From a virus: DNA of 64,000 nt. Where the stretch lies: the IMG/VR virus record IMGVR_UViG_3300006735_000022, positions 20,936-84,935 of that record; one strand, given 5' to 3'. Shown piece after piece: positions 1 through 8,477 of the stretch. A program made the translations under genes and the position numbers. The notes under the pieces are model-generated. The model had not been told where the DNA came from, did no database searches, and saw only the letters and a program-made list of their open reading frames with translations. Position 1 is the first letter of the stretch. Every line of letters starts with the position of its first letter.

Positions 1-1
1 T

Positions 2-820
2 GTCCTGTGGTCAGGTGGTATTGATAGTACCGCAGTATTTTGGGCACTACAAAAAACTGGTCACCCATTCAATCTGCACTTTGATCCTGTTGCAGAGACA
101 GAGCATCCTTTTTTGTGGGATCTTCTCCATAAGAATAAGTTTCCCCAAGTAACTTTGTGTAATAATTATGGGATGGGACTCATTGATGATTATGCCGATG
201 ACCCAGACCATTACTTTGTTATGGGTGAACCTGGAGATAATATACACGGTGCAGGTAGGTCATTTATCTTCAGTAAAGAACAAAGGAATGCTCCATACCA
301 TGAGAATGTTCCAGAGTATATTGACAAGATGTTGTTTCAGTCAGTAATGGAGGTACTCAATAAACCTGATGCTAATTTGAAGCAATGGCATTGGGCAATG
401 AGTTACACGTGTAAATATCAATATTGTATGCTTCGTTCTATTAGAAACTTTCATCTGTATTGTTACGACCGTCCTGGTATCCCGGCAAACCTTCATCTTT
501 TTTATGACACCCCTAATTTCAACAGGTGGTCTATTACAAATCAAACAGAGAATAGTGCATGGCAAGAACATCGTGAGTATAAGATGCCCGCTAAAGACTA
601 TTGTCTAGTAAATGGTGACTCTCAAGATTATAGGGATAATAAATTGAAAGTCCCATCATCTAACAGGGAACGTTTGACTATGTTTACTAAACCTTGTTCT
701 GGTATGGTTGTAGATGAGGATTGGATGTTGGTTATCAAAAGAACTTTTGGTTCTTCAGCACCTGATATTGAATACGGTGGTAGAACTCTAAGGAACGGAG
801 AAGTAAGTAGACTACCATGA
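2..820 (+). CDS. PP-loop ATP pyrophosphatase-family protein, 5' end cut by the window
   Basis: The reading frame is open to the left edge and has no start codon, so the N-terminus lies outside. The first residues read VLWSGGIDSTAVFWAL, the SGGxDS PP-loop that binds the ATP pyrophosphate in the adenine nucleotide alpha-hydrolase superfamily (asparagine synthetase, GMP synthetase, QueC, TilS). A GEPGDNIHG segment near residue 80 resembles the GEPGD loop of asparagine synthetase C-domains. Only the ATP-binding fold is supported; the substrate is unknown. The stop overlaps the next start (ATGA), so the genes are probably co-transcribed. Confidence 0.75.
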   Translation, partial: VLWSGGIDSTAVFWALQKTGHPFNLHFDPVAETEHPFLWDLLHKNKFPQVTLCNNYGMGLIDDYADDPDHYFVMGEPGDNIHGAGRSFIFSKEQRNAPYHENVPEYIDKMLFQSVMEVLNKPDANLKQWHWAMSYTCKYQYCMLRSIRNFHLYCYDRPGIPANLHLFYDTPNFNRWSITNQTENSAWQEHREYKMPAKDYCLVNGDSQDYRDNKLKVPSSNRERLTMFTKPCSGMVVDEDWMLVIKRTFGSSAPDIEYGGRTLRNGEVSRLP

Positions 821-1824
821 AAAGATCTAACACTCGGTTAGCAGATGTCAATGAAATTTTTTGTACATTTCTTCTGAATAACAGACAATTTCCTGACCCT
901 GCTACCGAAAGGGAATTCAAAAGGAAAGTTACTTTACTATCTGATAAAGAAATTGCAGAGCAGACTGGTCGTGCTCGTGTGATGGTAAAGGAGTTCTTGA
1001 GGATAGCAGGTGCTAAGGGATATCAGTTTCCCAAAGCAGTTTATTGGACTGCTAGACCTGGTTTCAACTTCCAACAATTATTGGGTGTCAAAATAAACCA
1101 GAACAAGTTCCCTGCTGACATCCTAGTGGAGTTTAGGGGTGGTGGATTCCTTGGGTTCTCTGCAAAATCAACTACCAGTGGTGATGTGGGATTCAAAAAC
1201 CCTGGTATGGGAACAGTTGATAGGGAATTGGGTATCAACAATACAGATTACGTCACAAAGCAAGAGCAAGTTATACGAAACGTGTATAAGGACTTTGGGC
1301 GTTTGAGTAATGAGTTGAGATCAAACCAAATGAGAAAATGGAAAGAGGCTGCAGACCCTAAGTTCCTTGATATATCACGTAGGGGATCTAAAGTAGAGAC
1401 ATACTGTAGGAATAGGTTGCTTACACGTCTCAATCAAATGGTTACTCAAGAAGAACGCAGAGATTATATTATTGGTAGTTGGTTAGATGCCACTGATGCA
1501 TATCCTCCTTATCTAAAAGTGACTGGTAATGGTACAGCAGAAGAAGTTCAATTGCCCATACCACTTCCTCCTGTTCCGTTCGCTCAACAAATTCTAAATT
1601 TAGTATTTCCTCCTGGTTGGGGAGGTAGGTTCACTGCAACGGTGTATGATCCTATGCAGAACAGTAAGATGGATGCATTGAACACTAAAAAGATTACATT
1701 CACCAAAGCAGGTAGTAATAGTATTGCGGTGAAGGCAGGACAGAAACCTCTGTTCAATATGAGATATAAGTTTTCCGGTTACAAATTTGCTAGTAGTATG
1801 AAACTCTCAGGAGACCCACGATGA
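817..1824 (+). CDS. Conserved phage protein of unknown function, 335 aa
   Basis: A full-length ORF with ATGA overlaps at both ends, which supports it as a real gene. I do not recognise a family. A central stretch near residues 105-120 (ADILVEF, then GFLGFSAKST) looks like the D-x(n)-(E/S)xK core of a PD-(D/E)XK nuclease, followed by a Gly-rich GFKNPGMGT segment. The C-terminal 100 residues are Pro-rich then beta-rich. A nuclease role is only a weak inference. It follows the PP-loop protein and precedes a small basic protein. Confidence 0.7.
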   Translation: MKRSNTRLADVNEIFCTFLLNNRQFPDPATEREFKRKVTLLSDKEIAEQTGRARVMVKEFLRIAGAKGYQFPKAVYWTARPGFNFQQLLGVKINQNKFPADILVEFRGGGFLGFSAKSTTSGDVGFKNPGMGTVDRELGINNTDYVTKQEQVIRNVYKDFGRLSNELRSNQMRKWKEAADPKFLDISRRGSKVETYCRNRLLTRLNQMVTQEERRDYIIGSWLDATDAYPPYLKVTGNGTAEEVQLPIPLPPVPFAQQILNLVFPPGWGGRFTATVYDPMQNSKMDALNTKKITFTKAGSNSIAVKAGQKPLFNMRYKFSGYKFASSMKLSGDPR

Positions 1825-2123
1825 ACGAACTAATCGATTCCTTTATCGAAATTTATAGAGCAACACCAGAGGGAAACCGAAGGATGTCGAAGAAGAGACA
1901 GATGGAAAGTTTCATGAGGTTTATACTCATGCTAACAGACAACAATAAATATAAGCAGTATCGCACACCAATTTTGGTGTGGGTTCAGAACTATCAAAAC
2001 CAAATTTACAGTAAACTCAGTGAAGAAGTTCTCGACCTTCATAACAGAAGCCAGAATAACAAAGGCATCGCAAGAAGCGAGGCGTTTGGGACTCGTCGGA
2101 GACGGTCACGGAGACTGGTATGA
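1821..2123 (+). CDS. Small basic protein of unknown function, 100 aa
   Basis: Starts in an ATGA overlap with the upstream gene. The first 70 residues are predicted helical and well composed. The last 30, ending in an Arg-rich tail (GTRRRRSRRLV), lie in the 104-bp overlap with the next gene in another frame. Such a long overlap is unusual here, so either the C-terminus is dispensable or the next gene starts further in. No family recognised. Confidence 0.55.
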   Translation: MNELIDSFIEIYRATPEGNRRMSKKRQMESFMRFILMLTDNNKYKQYRTPILVWVQNYQNQIYSKLSEEVLDLHNRSQNNKGIARSEAFGTRRRRSRRLV

Positions 2124-2916
2124 TCGTCAGGGCAACCTGAAAGCGAAGACTGTAAAGGGTGAACTGGAGATGTTCTCTGGTCGCAATTCTGATGATGATG
2201 AACTAGGTACTGCTGGATCAAAAGCTGCCTCTGTTGTTGCTAGACGCACCAAAGGGGACGGTGATGATTACGCTAGGAAGGTTGCTACTGGTGGTCCTTC
2301 TTCTGCAGAACCCAATCCTAATTCCGCAAATGGTCAAGCTAAAGCGGCACTGCAGCAGGTGAGTCGTGAGAACCCACTCACCATTGCGTTCGATAAGTTT
2401 GACAAGGATGAAATTACTGCTAACATACTAACCACAGTGGAAGAAATTTCCGGTGGTACATACTATTATGTGTTCCCTAGCAGGGACACGAACATTCAGG
2501 AACTAAAAGATGCATATCCTGAGGTTGGCGATGCCTTCGTTGACGACCCCAATGCCGAGACCATCTACGATGTCCTCTCGTCGCTCTATGAAAACGGTTT
2601 TGATGCAATTAGTATCGTTGTACGACAGTCAAGAGCAAAAGAAATCTCAGAGTTAGCACTCAAAGCTAACGGACAACTCTACAATTATGTGATGTTGAAT
2701 GTCATCCCAGTAGATGAGCGTACTGTTCGTGAGCAGTACATCGCTGGAGACATTTTTCAGAACGGAACCATGATTGAATCTAACGGTAAAGTGGGTCAAG
2801 TTTTCCGTAGAGGTGCCAATCATTTGATTTGTATGGGAGAAAATAAACAGGTTTTTAGGGCATGGATTTCTGATGCTAAGCAGGTAGATAAGTTTCTGTT
2901 ACCCCAAGACTTCTGA
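2020..2916 (+). CDS. Conserved cyanophage protein, 298 aa, possible virion-associated protein
   Basis: Starts at a GTG with the N-terminus MKKFSTFITEA, a pattern (MK-x-F-x-x-F-x-E) common in virion and internal proteins of cyanomyoviruses and shared with the gene at 4655 (MKSFREFRE). Residues about 20-110 are polar and low complexity (DDDE, GDGDD). From about residue 120 a compact alpha/beta domain follows, ending with NHLICMGENKQVFRAWISD, which could be a KOW-like barrel. It is followed by a late-promoter box, so it probably ends its transcription unit. Function not known. Confidence 0.7.
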   Translation: MKKFSTFITEARITKASQEARRLGLVGDGHGDWYDRQGNLKAKTVKGELEMFSGRNSDDDELGTAGSKAASVVARRTKGDGDDYARKVATGGPSSAEPNPNSANGQAKAALQQVSRENPLTIAFDKFDKDEITANILTTVEEISGGTYYYVFPSRDTNIQELKDAYPEVGDAFVDDPNAETIYDVLSSLYENGFDAISIVVRQSRAKEISELALKANGQLYNYVMLNVIPVDERTVREQYIAGDIFQNGTMIESNGKVGQVFRRGANHLICMGENKQVFRAWISDAKQVDKFLLPQDF

Positions 2917-2921
2917 GCACA

Positions 2922-2928
2922 CTAAATA
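2922..2928 (+). promoter_or_regulatory. Late-promoter box CTAAATA
   Basis: CTAAATA lies 27 bases upstream of the ATG at 2955. It matches the T4-type late -10 element (TATAAATA and cyanophage variants). A second GTAAATA follows at 2937-2943. A GAACG/CGTTC inverted repeat (2932-2936 with 2945-2949) lies just before the gene. There is no clear -35 element, as expected for late promoters. Confidence 0.55.
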
Positions 2929-2954
2929 ATTGAACGGTAAATAACGTTCGTAAG

Positions 2955-4655
2955 ATGAGCAACCCTTGGGCACAGTCTTTTGATGACTTGCGTCGTCCTT
3001 ATCTTGAGGAGAAAAAGGATCGTGACGGCGACGGTAAAGTAGAGTCAGATTCTAAAGAGCATGCTGGATTAGTTCACAATGCTATTCAGCGTGCTAAGGG
3101 TGGCAAGCCTGACGGTAAGGACACTCGTAAAGAAGCCTTTACTATGGCTGCTGACCCTGAGAAGAGGGCAATTCCTCGTCCTACTAAGAAGGCAGAGGAT
3201 AAGAAAGGTAAGAGTTTGAAGTCTCGTGCCATCAAGGCAGTGGGAACTCAGCGTCGTCAAGACAAAGAAGTTGGTATTTCTGGTACGAAGAAGGAAGAGA
3301 CTGAGTTCGCTGGTAATTACGAAGGTCCCCTTTACGCTCCCTGGACTAAAGTAGAGGAAGGTAAGAAGAAAGGACTCTGGGACAACATCCATGCCAAGCG
3401 TAAGCGTGGTGAGAAACCTGCCAAGAAGGGTGATAAGGACTATCCCAAGACTCTGAACGTTGAGAATCAGCAGGTGGATGAAGATCTGGCAGGTATGGTT
3501 GATAAGGCAACCAAAGCAGGTCAAGCTGGTCTAGAGAAAATTGGTGTAAAAATCAATCGCACTCCGAGATCCACTGCTCGTCCTTCTCGCAAAGCCAGCG
3601 AGGTGATGCGTCAGAATAAGATGAGTAATGAGGAGCAAGAGCATGCTGATCAGGTAGAACTTCAGGGTGAGGCATACACCATCACCAATGCTGATGTAAA
3701 GGGTAACACTCCTGCATACCGCAACTACAAGGCGGGTATGAAGAGCAAGACCACCGGCAAACCAATGTACAACTTGGCACCCCATGTAAAAATGGCTGAC
3801 TCAGTTGAGTTGGAAGGTGATGCAATTGAAGAAGGCAGCATGAAGGCAGCACGTAAGAACGTGGGCGCTAGCACCTGCTGGAAAGGGTACAAGGCAAAGG
3901 GCACCAAGATGAAGGGCGGTAAGACTGTCCCCAACTGTGTCAAGGAATACTCCGACTGGCGGGAGGAGATGGGCGAAGGTTTTTTTTCCGAAGCCGCTAA
4001 GCGTCAACAGTCACTAGACATCAAGACGAGCGGCGTAAAAAATAAGGTTGAGATCAATCCCGAACTCAAGACCGAAGGTGCATGCTCCGATAAACCCATG
4101 GAACGTCTGAAGACTGACCGTGATGGTTATCGTGTTCCTCAAAAAGATGCCGATGCTGCTAAGGCACGGATCATGGCGAAGACCAAGAAGAAGCGTGAGC
4201 AGGCAAAGGAAAACATCATGAAGGGTCCTCTCCTTCCTGGTGAAGGTCGCAAGGTGTACCCCAAAGGTGCTGCTCCCAAGGCAACTGGTGCCAAACTTCC
4301 TCTTGCTAACTCCTACAATCCAATGCTGGACTCTGTAGAAGAGCAAGCACTCCAGATGATTGAGCGTACTCGTTTCGCTAAAGAGAAGGGTACAGATTCT
4401 CAGACTGGTAAAGAGTCTAAGAAAGGTGGTAAGAAACCATCCGGTGCATTTGCTGCAGTCAGTGCTGGTCTTCGTAAGTCCGGTGGCATGATGTCCTCTA
4501 GGGGTAAAGCAATCGCACCTCAAGGAAAGAAAAAAGAAAAAGGTGCCAAGGGTCCTAAAGGTGTAACTCCTGTGGATAAGATCAAGGGTCAACTTGCTAA
4601 GAAGAGAGCACCCAAACCCAACCCATACAAGGCACGTGCTGGGGAGTCCGACTGA
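2955..4655 (+). CDS. Lysine-rich low-complexity protein, 566 aa, probable internal head or DNA-associated virion protein
   Basis: Extremely rich in Lys, Gly, Ala and Glu, with many KKKG/AKKG runs and almost no hydrophobic core. Residues 22-33 begin D-R-D-G-D-G-K-V-E, an EF-hand-type DxDxDG loop that lacks the usual Glu at position 12. A CWKGYKAKGTKMKGGKTVPNC segment lies near residues 307-328, with a NCVKEYSDWRE helix. A run of eight T (3980-3987) inside the reading frame could cause slippage. The late-promoter box upstream and the composition fit a packaged internal protein, but this is inference. It overlaps the next gene by one base. Confidence 0.75.
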   Translation: MSNPWAQSFDDLRRPYLEEKKDRDGDGKVESDSKEHAGLVHNAIQRAKGGKPDGKDTRKEAFTMAADPEKRAIPRPTKKAEDKKGKSLKSRAIKAVGTQRRQDKEVGISGTKKEETEFAGNYEGPLYAPWTKVEEGKKKGLWDNIHAKRKRGEKPAKKGDKDYPKTLNVENQQVDEDLAGMVDKATKAGQAGLEKIGVKINRTPRSTARPSRKASEVMRQNKMSNEEQEHADQVELQGEAYTITNADVKGNTPAYRNYKAGMKSKTTGKPMYNLAPHVKMADSVELEGDAIEEGSMKAARKNVGASTCWKGYKAKGTKMKGGKTVPNCVKEYSDWREEMGEGFFSEAAKRQQSLDIKTSGVKNKVEINPELKTEGACSDKPMERLKTDRDGYRVPQKDADAAKARIMAKTKKKREQAKENIMKGPLLPGEGRKVYPKGAAPKATGAKLPLANSYNPMLDSVEEQALQMIERTRFAKEKGTDSQTGKESKKGGKKPSGAFAAVSAGLRKSGGMMSSRGKAIAPQGKKKEKGAKGPKGVTPVDKIKGQLAKKRAPKPNPYKARAGESD

Positions 4656-5716
4656 TGAAAAGTTTTAGGGAATTCCGCGAAGACGTAGAACTTACTGATG
4701 CATATGGTGATACCTTTGCCGTCATTCAGGATGTGGTAAAGGTAGAACCAATGAAACCCACATGGCAGGGCAACACAGACCTGCCTTATGCTCCAGTTTT
4801 TGACGATGGTCCTCCTTTGCAGGAGAACAACCCTCGTCGAACCGGAATCCCTAACAACCCTAATATCCTACAGAGAATTGATGCAATGCTTCCGGGCAAT
4901 GCAATGACATATCAGGGTTTCAGACAGCAAACTTACTCTCCCACCCCCTATAAAAGTCCTTATACTGGACCAAACTATACGGGTAATAGGGTAGACGTTG
5001 ATAACTATCGTGCTGGTGGTGGTAATGCTGCCATGGCAGGTGGTCAGACTGCTGATCAAGTTAGAGCACAGGGTGCTAAGAATTTGAAAGCAAGACCTAA
5101 GCAACCCAATGTTCATAATTGGACAGACAATGGCGTAAAAAATTATGCCGGTAGTCCTCCAATGAGATTCAAAGTGGGTGAATCTATCGTCCGTGAAGGA
5201 GTTGCCAAGTCACTTCAAGAAAAACCAGGTGATGGTTATCTTGGACCAACGATGAAGATCGGTGGCAAACCATATGGGATTCCAAATCCTATTCGTATCG
5301 CTCAAGATTACTCAGATACTAGACAAAGTATAGACCAAGCAAAGGTAGATTTCGCCAGGCGTCATCGTGTTGGCAACGCATCAATGCCAAAATGGAAACC
5401 TTATAACAAACAAAACAGCACTGCTACTAAGGTTCTGCTTCCTGGTTTTGAGAAAGCTCGGCAGAAGGCATCGCAATATGAATCTGCTGCATGGCAGCGT
5501 AAGGAAGGTAAGAATAAGAAGGGTGGATTGAATGAAAAAGGACGCAAATCCTACGAACGCGAGAATCCTGGTTCTGATCTCAAGGCTCCTCAACCTGAAG
5601 GGGGTCCTAGAAAGCGATCCTTCTGTGCGAGAATGGGTGGAGTCAAAGGACCAATGAAAAAACCTAACGGTGAACCTACTCGTAAGGCATTAGCACTTAG
5701 GAAGTGGAAGTGCTGA
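4655..5716 (+). CDS. DUF6321-containing phage protein, 353 aa
   Basis: Starts MKSFREFRED and ends with a conserved block from about residue 280: GKNKKGGLNEKGRKSYE, then SFCARMGGVKG, then NGEPTRKALALRKWKC. This is the signature I associate with the DUF6321 family, found in many tailed phages and of unknown function. The middle is Pro/Gly/Asn-rich and probably disordered. It overlaps the lysine-rich gene by one base and may act with it in the virion. Family naming is from memory. Confidence 0.75.
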   Translation: MKSFREFREDVELTDAYGDTFAVIQDVVKVEPMKPTWQGNTDLPYAPVFDDGPPLQENNPRRTGIPNNPNILQRIDAMLPGNAMTYQGFRQQTYSPTPYKSPYTGPNYTGNRVDVDNYRAGGGNAAMAGGQTADQVRAQGAKNLKARPKQPNVHNWTDNGVKNYAGSPPMRFKVGESIVREGVAKSLQEKPGDGYLGPTMKIGGKPYGIPNPIRIAQDYSDTRQSIDQAKVDFARRHRVGNASMPKWKPYNKQNSTATKVLLPGFEKARQKASQYESAAWQRKEGKNKKGGLNEKGRKSYERENPGSDLKAPQPEGGPRKRSFCARMGGVKGPMKKPNGEPTRKALALRKWKC

Positions 5717-5748
5717 GTTGATATATAGTTTGATGTCCGCATCAATGA

Positions 5749-5952
5749 ATGATGGGTTTCCTACTTCCTTTAGCATCTAAAATTGTGATGGATGCTGTTG
5801 CCAAGATCCCCGAGAACGAGGAACTGGGCGAGATGATGATCAACGTTTGTGTCGCTATCCTTCGCAAAGCAGTTGCAATGACTAAAACTGAGATGGATGA
5901 CATCCTTCTCGAACAAGTTGTTGCTGCTATCAAAGCAAAGGACGAGGACTGA
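5749..5952 (+). CDS. Small helical protein, 67 aa, unknown
   Basis: Two adjacent ATGs (5749 and 5752) open a short ORF with an amphipathic N-terminus (GFLLPLASKIVMDAVAKI) and a second helix ending AAIKAKDED. It fills the space between the DUF6321 gene and a late-promoter box, so it is probably coding. No transmembrane span is strong enough to call it a holin. Confidence 0.5.
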   Translation: MMGFLLPLASKIVMDAVAKIPENEELGEMMINVCVAILRKAVAMTKTEMDDILLEQVVAAIKAKDED

Positions 5953-5953
5953 C

Positions 5954-5960
5954 ATAAATA
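5954..5960 (+). promoter_or_regulatory. Late-promoter box ATAAATA
   Basis: ATAAATA 26 bases upstream of the ATG of the Ig-like virion protein. It matches the core of the T4-type late promoter and sits between two co-directional genes, consistent with separate late transcription of the structural gene. Confidence 0.6.
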
Positions 5961-5986
5961 TCTAAACGACTAACCACGAGAAACAC

Positions 5987-6553
5987 ATGGCACTTTGGGG
6001 AGCATCGGACGCAGACGAATCTAAGCCAAAGAATTTGACTGCTACCGAGAAGAAAGAAGTTTATGCTACCGACGCAGGTTGGGTCCTTCGGGGTGGGTCT
6101 GCGCTGACTGGTTGTGACAATACTGATGCTACTCCTGAATTGCTCGTGGCAATCAGTGGTCTGTCCGTGTCCGTTGGTGCTGCTGACATCACTAACATTG
6201 ATCTTCTGACTACCTCCTTCAGCAAGGCTGCTGGTGGTACGTTGTCTGTCCGTGTGACATTCAACGAAGAAGTCGATGTTACTGGTACACCTCAACTCGA
6301 ACTTGACAACGATACCAATAGCAACCACACCCTGTCTTACGCCTCTGGTACAGGTACCTATCGTCTCCTGTTCACGCTTGCCCTCGGTGCTGGTGCTGCT
6401 GCAACGGATGCAGATGACGTTCTCTCCGTTGGCGCTGATGCTATTTCCTTGAACGGTGGCACAATCAAGGACAAAGGTACTAACACTACCTCTACTATCA
6501 CTAACTCCGCCGCTATTGGTACTGCTGCAGGGTCACTTACCGTTGCTGCATGA
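5987..6553 (+). CDS. Virion structural protein with SwmB-like Ig repeat, 188 aa
   Basis: The N-terminus MALWGASDADESKPK is a pattern I associate with cyanomyovirus structural proteins. Residues about 80-160 (VRVTFNEEVDVTGTPQLEL, LSYASGTGTYRL, DAISLNGGTIKD) match the beta-sandwich repeat seen in SwmB and other surface adhesins. It lacks Cys apart from one and is Thr/Ala/Gly-rich, as expected of an exposed virion protein. A late-promoter box precedes it. Decoration or fibre attachment are both possible. Confidence 0.75.
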   Translation: MALWGASDADESKPKNLTATEKKEVYATDAGWVLRGGSALTGCDNTDATPELLVAISGLSVSVGAADITNIDLLTTSFSKAAGGTLSVRVTFNEEVDVTGTPQLELDNDTNSNHTLSYASGTGTYRLLFTLALGAGAAATDADDVLSVGADAISLNGGTIKDKGTNTTSTITNSAAIGTAAGSLTVAA

Positions 6554-6560
6554 TTACTAA

Positions 6561-6935
6561 ATGCGATTTGATGAACTAAATGATGATAACTATTTGTTAT
6601 TTGCCATAAAATATTACGAAAATCCTCTTGCGGCAACAATGGAGGATTTTCAAAACGATATGAGGCGATTCAAATATATCAAAAGGTTATTGAAGAAGTA
6701 TCAAACTCAAGGTGGTGAACTAAAGTATCATCTAATCTTGAATCACTTGATCATTTGCTTCAACATCTTTGATGAAGGTGCTGTTCCCTTGTTATTCTAC
6801 AAAATTGATCAGGAATACTGGTCAATGCTCAAGACATTTCTGCTTTTCCTGAACAGAATTCCAGAGTATCCTAAGTCTGGATTGGATGATCTACCAATCG
6901 ATCAGGAAGTATACGACATTCTGAACACAATCTAA
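6561..6935 (+). CDS. Conserved cyanophage protein (DUF7207-like), 124 aa
   Basis: Compact helical protein with FKYIKRLLKKY and LILNHLIICFNIFDEGAVPLLFYKID, a pattern that recurs across T4-like cyanophages and that I recall as DUF7207. Its role is unknown. It starts 8 bases after the Ig-like gene and overlaps the next ORF by one base. Confidence 0.75.
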   Translation: MRFDELNDDNYLLFAIKYYENPLAATMEDFQNDMRRFKYIKRLLKKYQTQGGELKYHLILNHLIICFNIFDEGAVPLLFYKIDQEYWSMLKTFLLFLNRIPEYPKSGLDDLPIDQEVYDILNTI

Positions 6936-7117
6936 TGGATGATTCTAAGTTAGAACGTATACTAAATATTATCCGAGAGGATGTTCCCACGAATAGTATT
7001 TCGGGGGGAAAGATTGCAGGTTCTGAGGAAGCAGGTGATGATCCTCCGGTAAGGAGAAAGAAAAAAAAGTATGCTTACCTTGGTCCCCGTTCACGTAAGA
7101 CCTGGATGCCAAAGTGA
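6935..7117 (+). CDS. Small conserved cyanophage protein, 60 aa
   Basis: MDDSKLERILNIIRED, then a Gly-rich linker (SGGKIAG) and PPVRRKKKKYAYLGPRSRKTW at the C-terminus. The PPVR-KKKK-Y-GxxSRxxW tail is a recurring motif of small cyanophage proteins encoded beside the DUF7207-like gene. The basic tail suggests nucleic-acid or protein contact. Function unknown. Confidence 0.65.
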   Translation: MDDSKLERILNIIREDVPTNSISGGKIAGSEEAGDDPPVRRKKKKYAYLGPRSRKTWMPK

Positions 7118-7494
7118 TCAACGATCAGGTAAACACAGCCATACTTGAGAGACTGGAAAAAGTTGTAGAGTCACTTCAGGATAACTCCGTGAAGATGGGT
7201 CAACTTCTTGCTGTTCATAATGAAAAATTAGATAAACAAGATAGAATTGATGCAGTCCTCTTTGATAAAGTGGAGGAACTGCGAACTGAATTTCATGCTG
7301 AAGCAGATATTATAAAGAAGGGGTGTGAGCGAGACATACGCCTCATTGATGTTCGCTTGAGAACTTTAGAAAAGAAAATGTGGAGTATTGCAGGATCGCT
7401 AGCAGTGATCAGTGTCCTGGTATCTCCTATAGGTCAGAGAATGGTGGGAGCTTTGACTGGACAGACCTCTAGTGCTATAGTGAACCCGAAGTAA
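7114..7494 (+). CDS. Coiled-coil membrane-anchored protein, 126 aa
   Basis: Starts at a GTG that overlaps the previous stop (GTGA). Residues 1-88 are heptad-like and charged (coiled coil), followed by one hydrophobic segment near 90-110 (WSIAGSLAVISVLVSPIG) and a short polar tail. This resembles XhlA/haemolysin-type phage accessory proteins that partner a holin. A lysis role is possible but not shown. Confidence 0.65.
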   Translation: MINDQVNTAILERLEKVVESLQDNSVKMGQLLAVHNEKLDKQDRIDAVLFDKVEELRTEFHAEADIIKKGCERDIRLIDVRLRTLEKKMWSIAGSLAVISVLVSPIGQRMVGALTGQTSSAIVNPK

Positions 7495-7505
7495 CTCTAA
7501 GCACC

Positions 7506-8477
7506 GTGCTACACATCGACAGCAAGTATATCGCGTTGGTGTCTGCTCGCTTGAAGAAGTTCAAGAAGACTAAGGACGACCTGTATACATTCAGGTGTCC
7601 TTATTGTGGCGACTCCAAGAAGAATAAGAATAAGACTAGGGGATACCTCTACAAGATAAAGACCGACTTCAACTTCAAGTGTCATAACTGTGGTGAGTCA
7701 AGGTCTTTTACATACTTCCTGAAGCACATGGACTCCAGGTTATATGATCAGTATGTGATGGAAAGGTATAAGCAAGGCATCACAGGTATAGCATCAAATA
7801 CACCTGATCCTGTCTACACTGGTAGGAAACCGGTATTCAAAAGGAAATTAGATCTACCTAAAGCGTCAGAGAATGCCACAGCAGTAGCGTATTTGACCAA
7901 ACGTTCTTTGGATCCTGACAAATATTTCTACGCTGAAAATTTTCAAAGATTTTGTAATACATTCAAACCAACGTATGAAAAAATCTATAAAGATCATGCA
8001 AGAATTATCATTCCAATGTATGATGTAGACAAGAAACTTATTGGGTTTCAGGGGAGGGCGTTGGACAGCAATGTACAACCTAAATATCTCACCATGATGC
8101 TCGATGAGGACCATCCTAAAGTATATGGCTTAGAAAAAATTGACAAAGAAAAGACTGTATTCGTTACAGAGGGACCGTTCGACTCCGACTTCCTTGCCAA
8201 TGCTATTGCTATGTGTGGTAGCGATGTTGACCTTAGCAGTATGGATTATAGATTCGTATTCGTATACGACAACGAGCCCCGTTCCAGGGAAATCGTCTCT
8301 AAAATTACTAAGACCATCGACAAAGCCTTACCGGTGGTAATCTTCCCCTCAAATGTGCATGAAAAAGATCTGAACGACATGGTTCTCGCTGGACACGATG
8401 TCCAAAACCTGATAGAATCTAATACTTACAAAGGATTAGAAGCAAAACTAAAACTTCAAACGTGGAAAAGAGTATGA
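7506..8477 (+). CDS. 61: DNA primase, T4 gp61 family
   Basis: Makes RNA primers for lagging-strand synthesis with the replicative helicase. An N-terminal zinc-binding module has CPYC at residues 31-34 and CHNC at 59-62. A Toprim domain follows, with VFVTEGPFDSDF and FVFVYDNEPRS as its acidic motifs. Length (323 aa) fits gp61. It starts at a GTG and its stop overlaps the nrdA start, linking primer synthesis with dNTP supply. Confidence 0.93.
   Translation: MLHIDSKYIALVSARLKKFKKTKDDLYTFRCPYCGDSKKNKNKTRGYLYKIKTDFNFKCHNCGESRSFTYFLKHMDSRLYDQYVMERYKQGITGIASNTPDPVYTGRKPVFKRKLDLPKASENATAVAYLTKRSLDPDKYFYAENFQRFCNTFKPTYEKIYKDHARIIIPMYDVDKKLIGFQGRALDSNVQPKYLTMMLDEDHPKVYGLEKIDKEKTVFVTEGPFDSDFLANAIAMCGSDVDLSSMDYRFVFVYDNEPRSREIVSKITKTIDKALPVVIFPSNVHEKDLNDMVLAGHDVQNLIESNTYKGLEAKLKLQTWKRV

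Noticed and set aside
2012-2023. The long overlap between the genes at 1821 and 2020 as evidence of a frameshift
   Set aside because: The third frame contains a stop at 2012 and gives no better junction, so a simple one-base correction does not produce a cleaner gene pair.
3069-3524. Minus-strand ORF of 151 codons opposite the lysine-rich gene
   Set aside because: It is a by-product of the Lys-rich codon pattern on the plus strand; Leu/Phe-rich, no start context and no recognisable motif.
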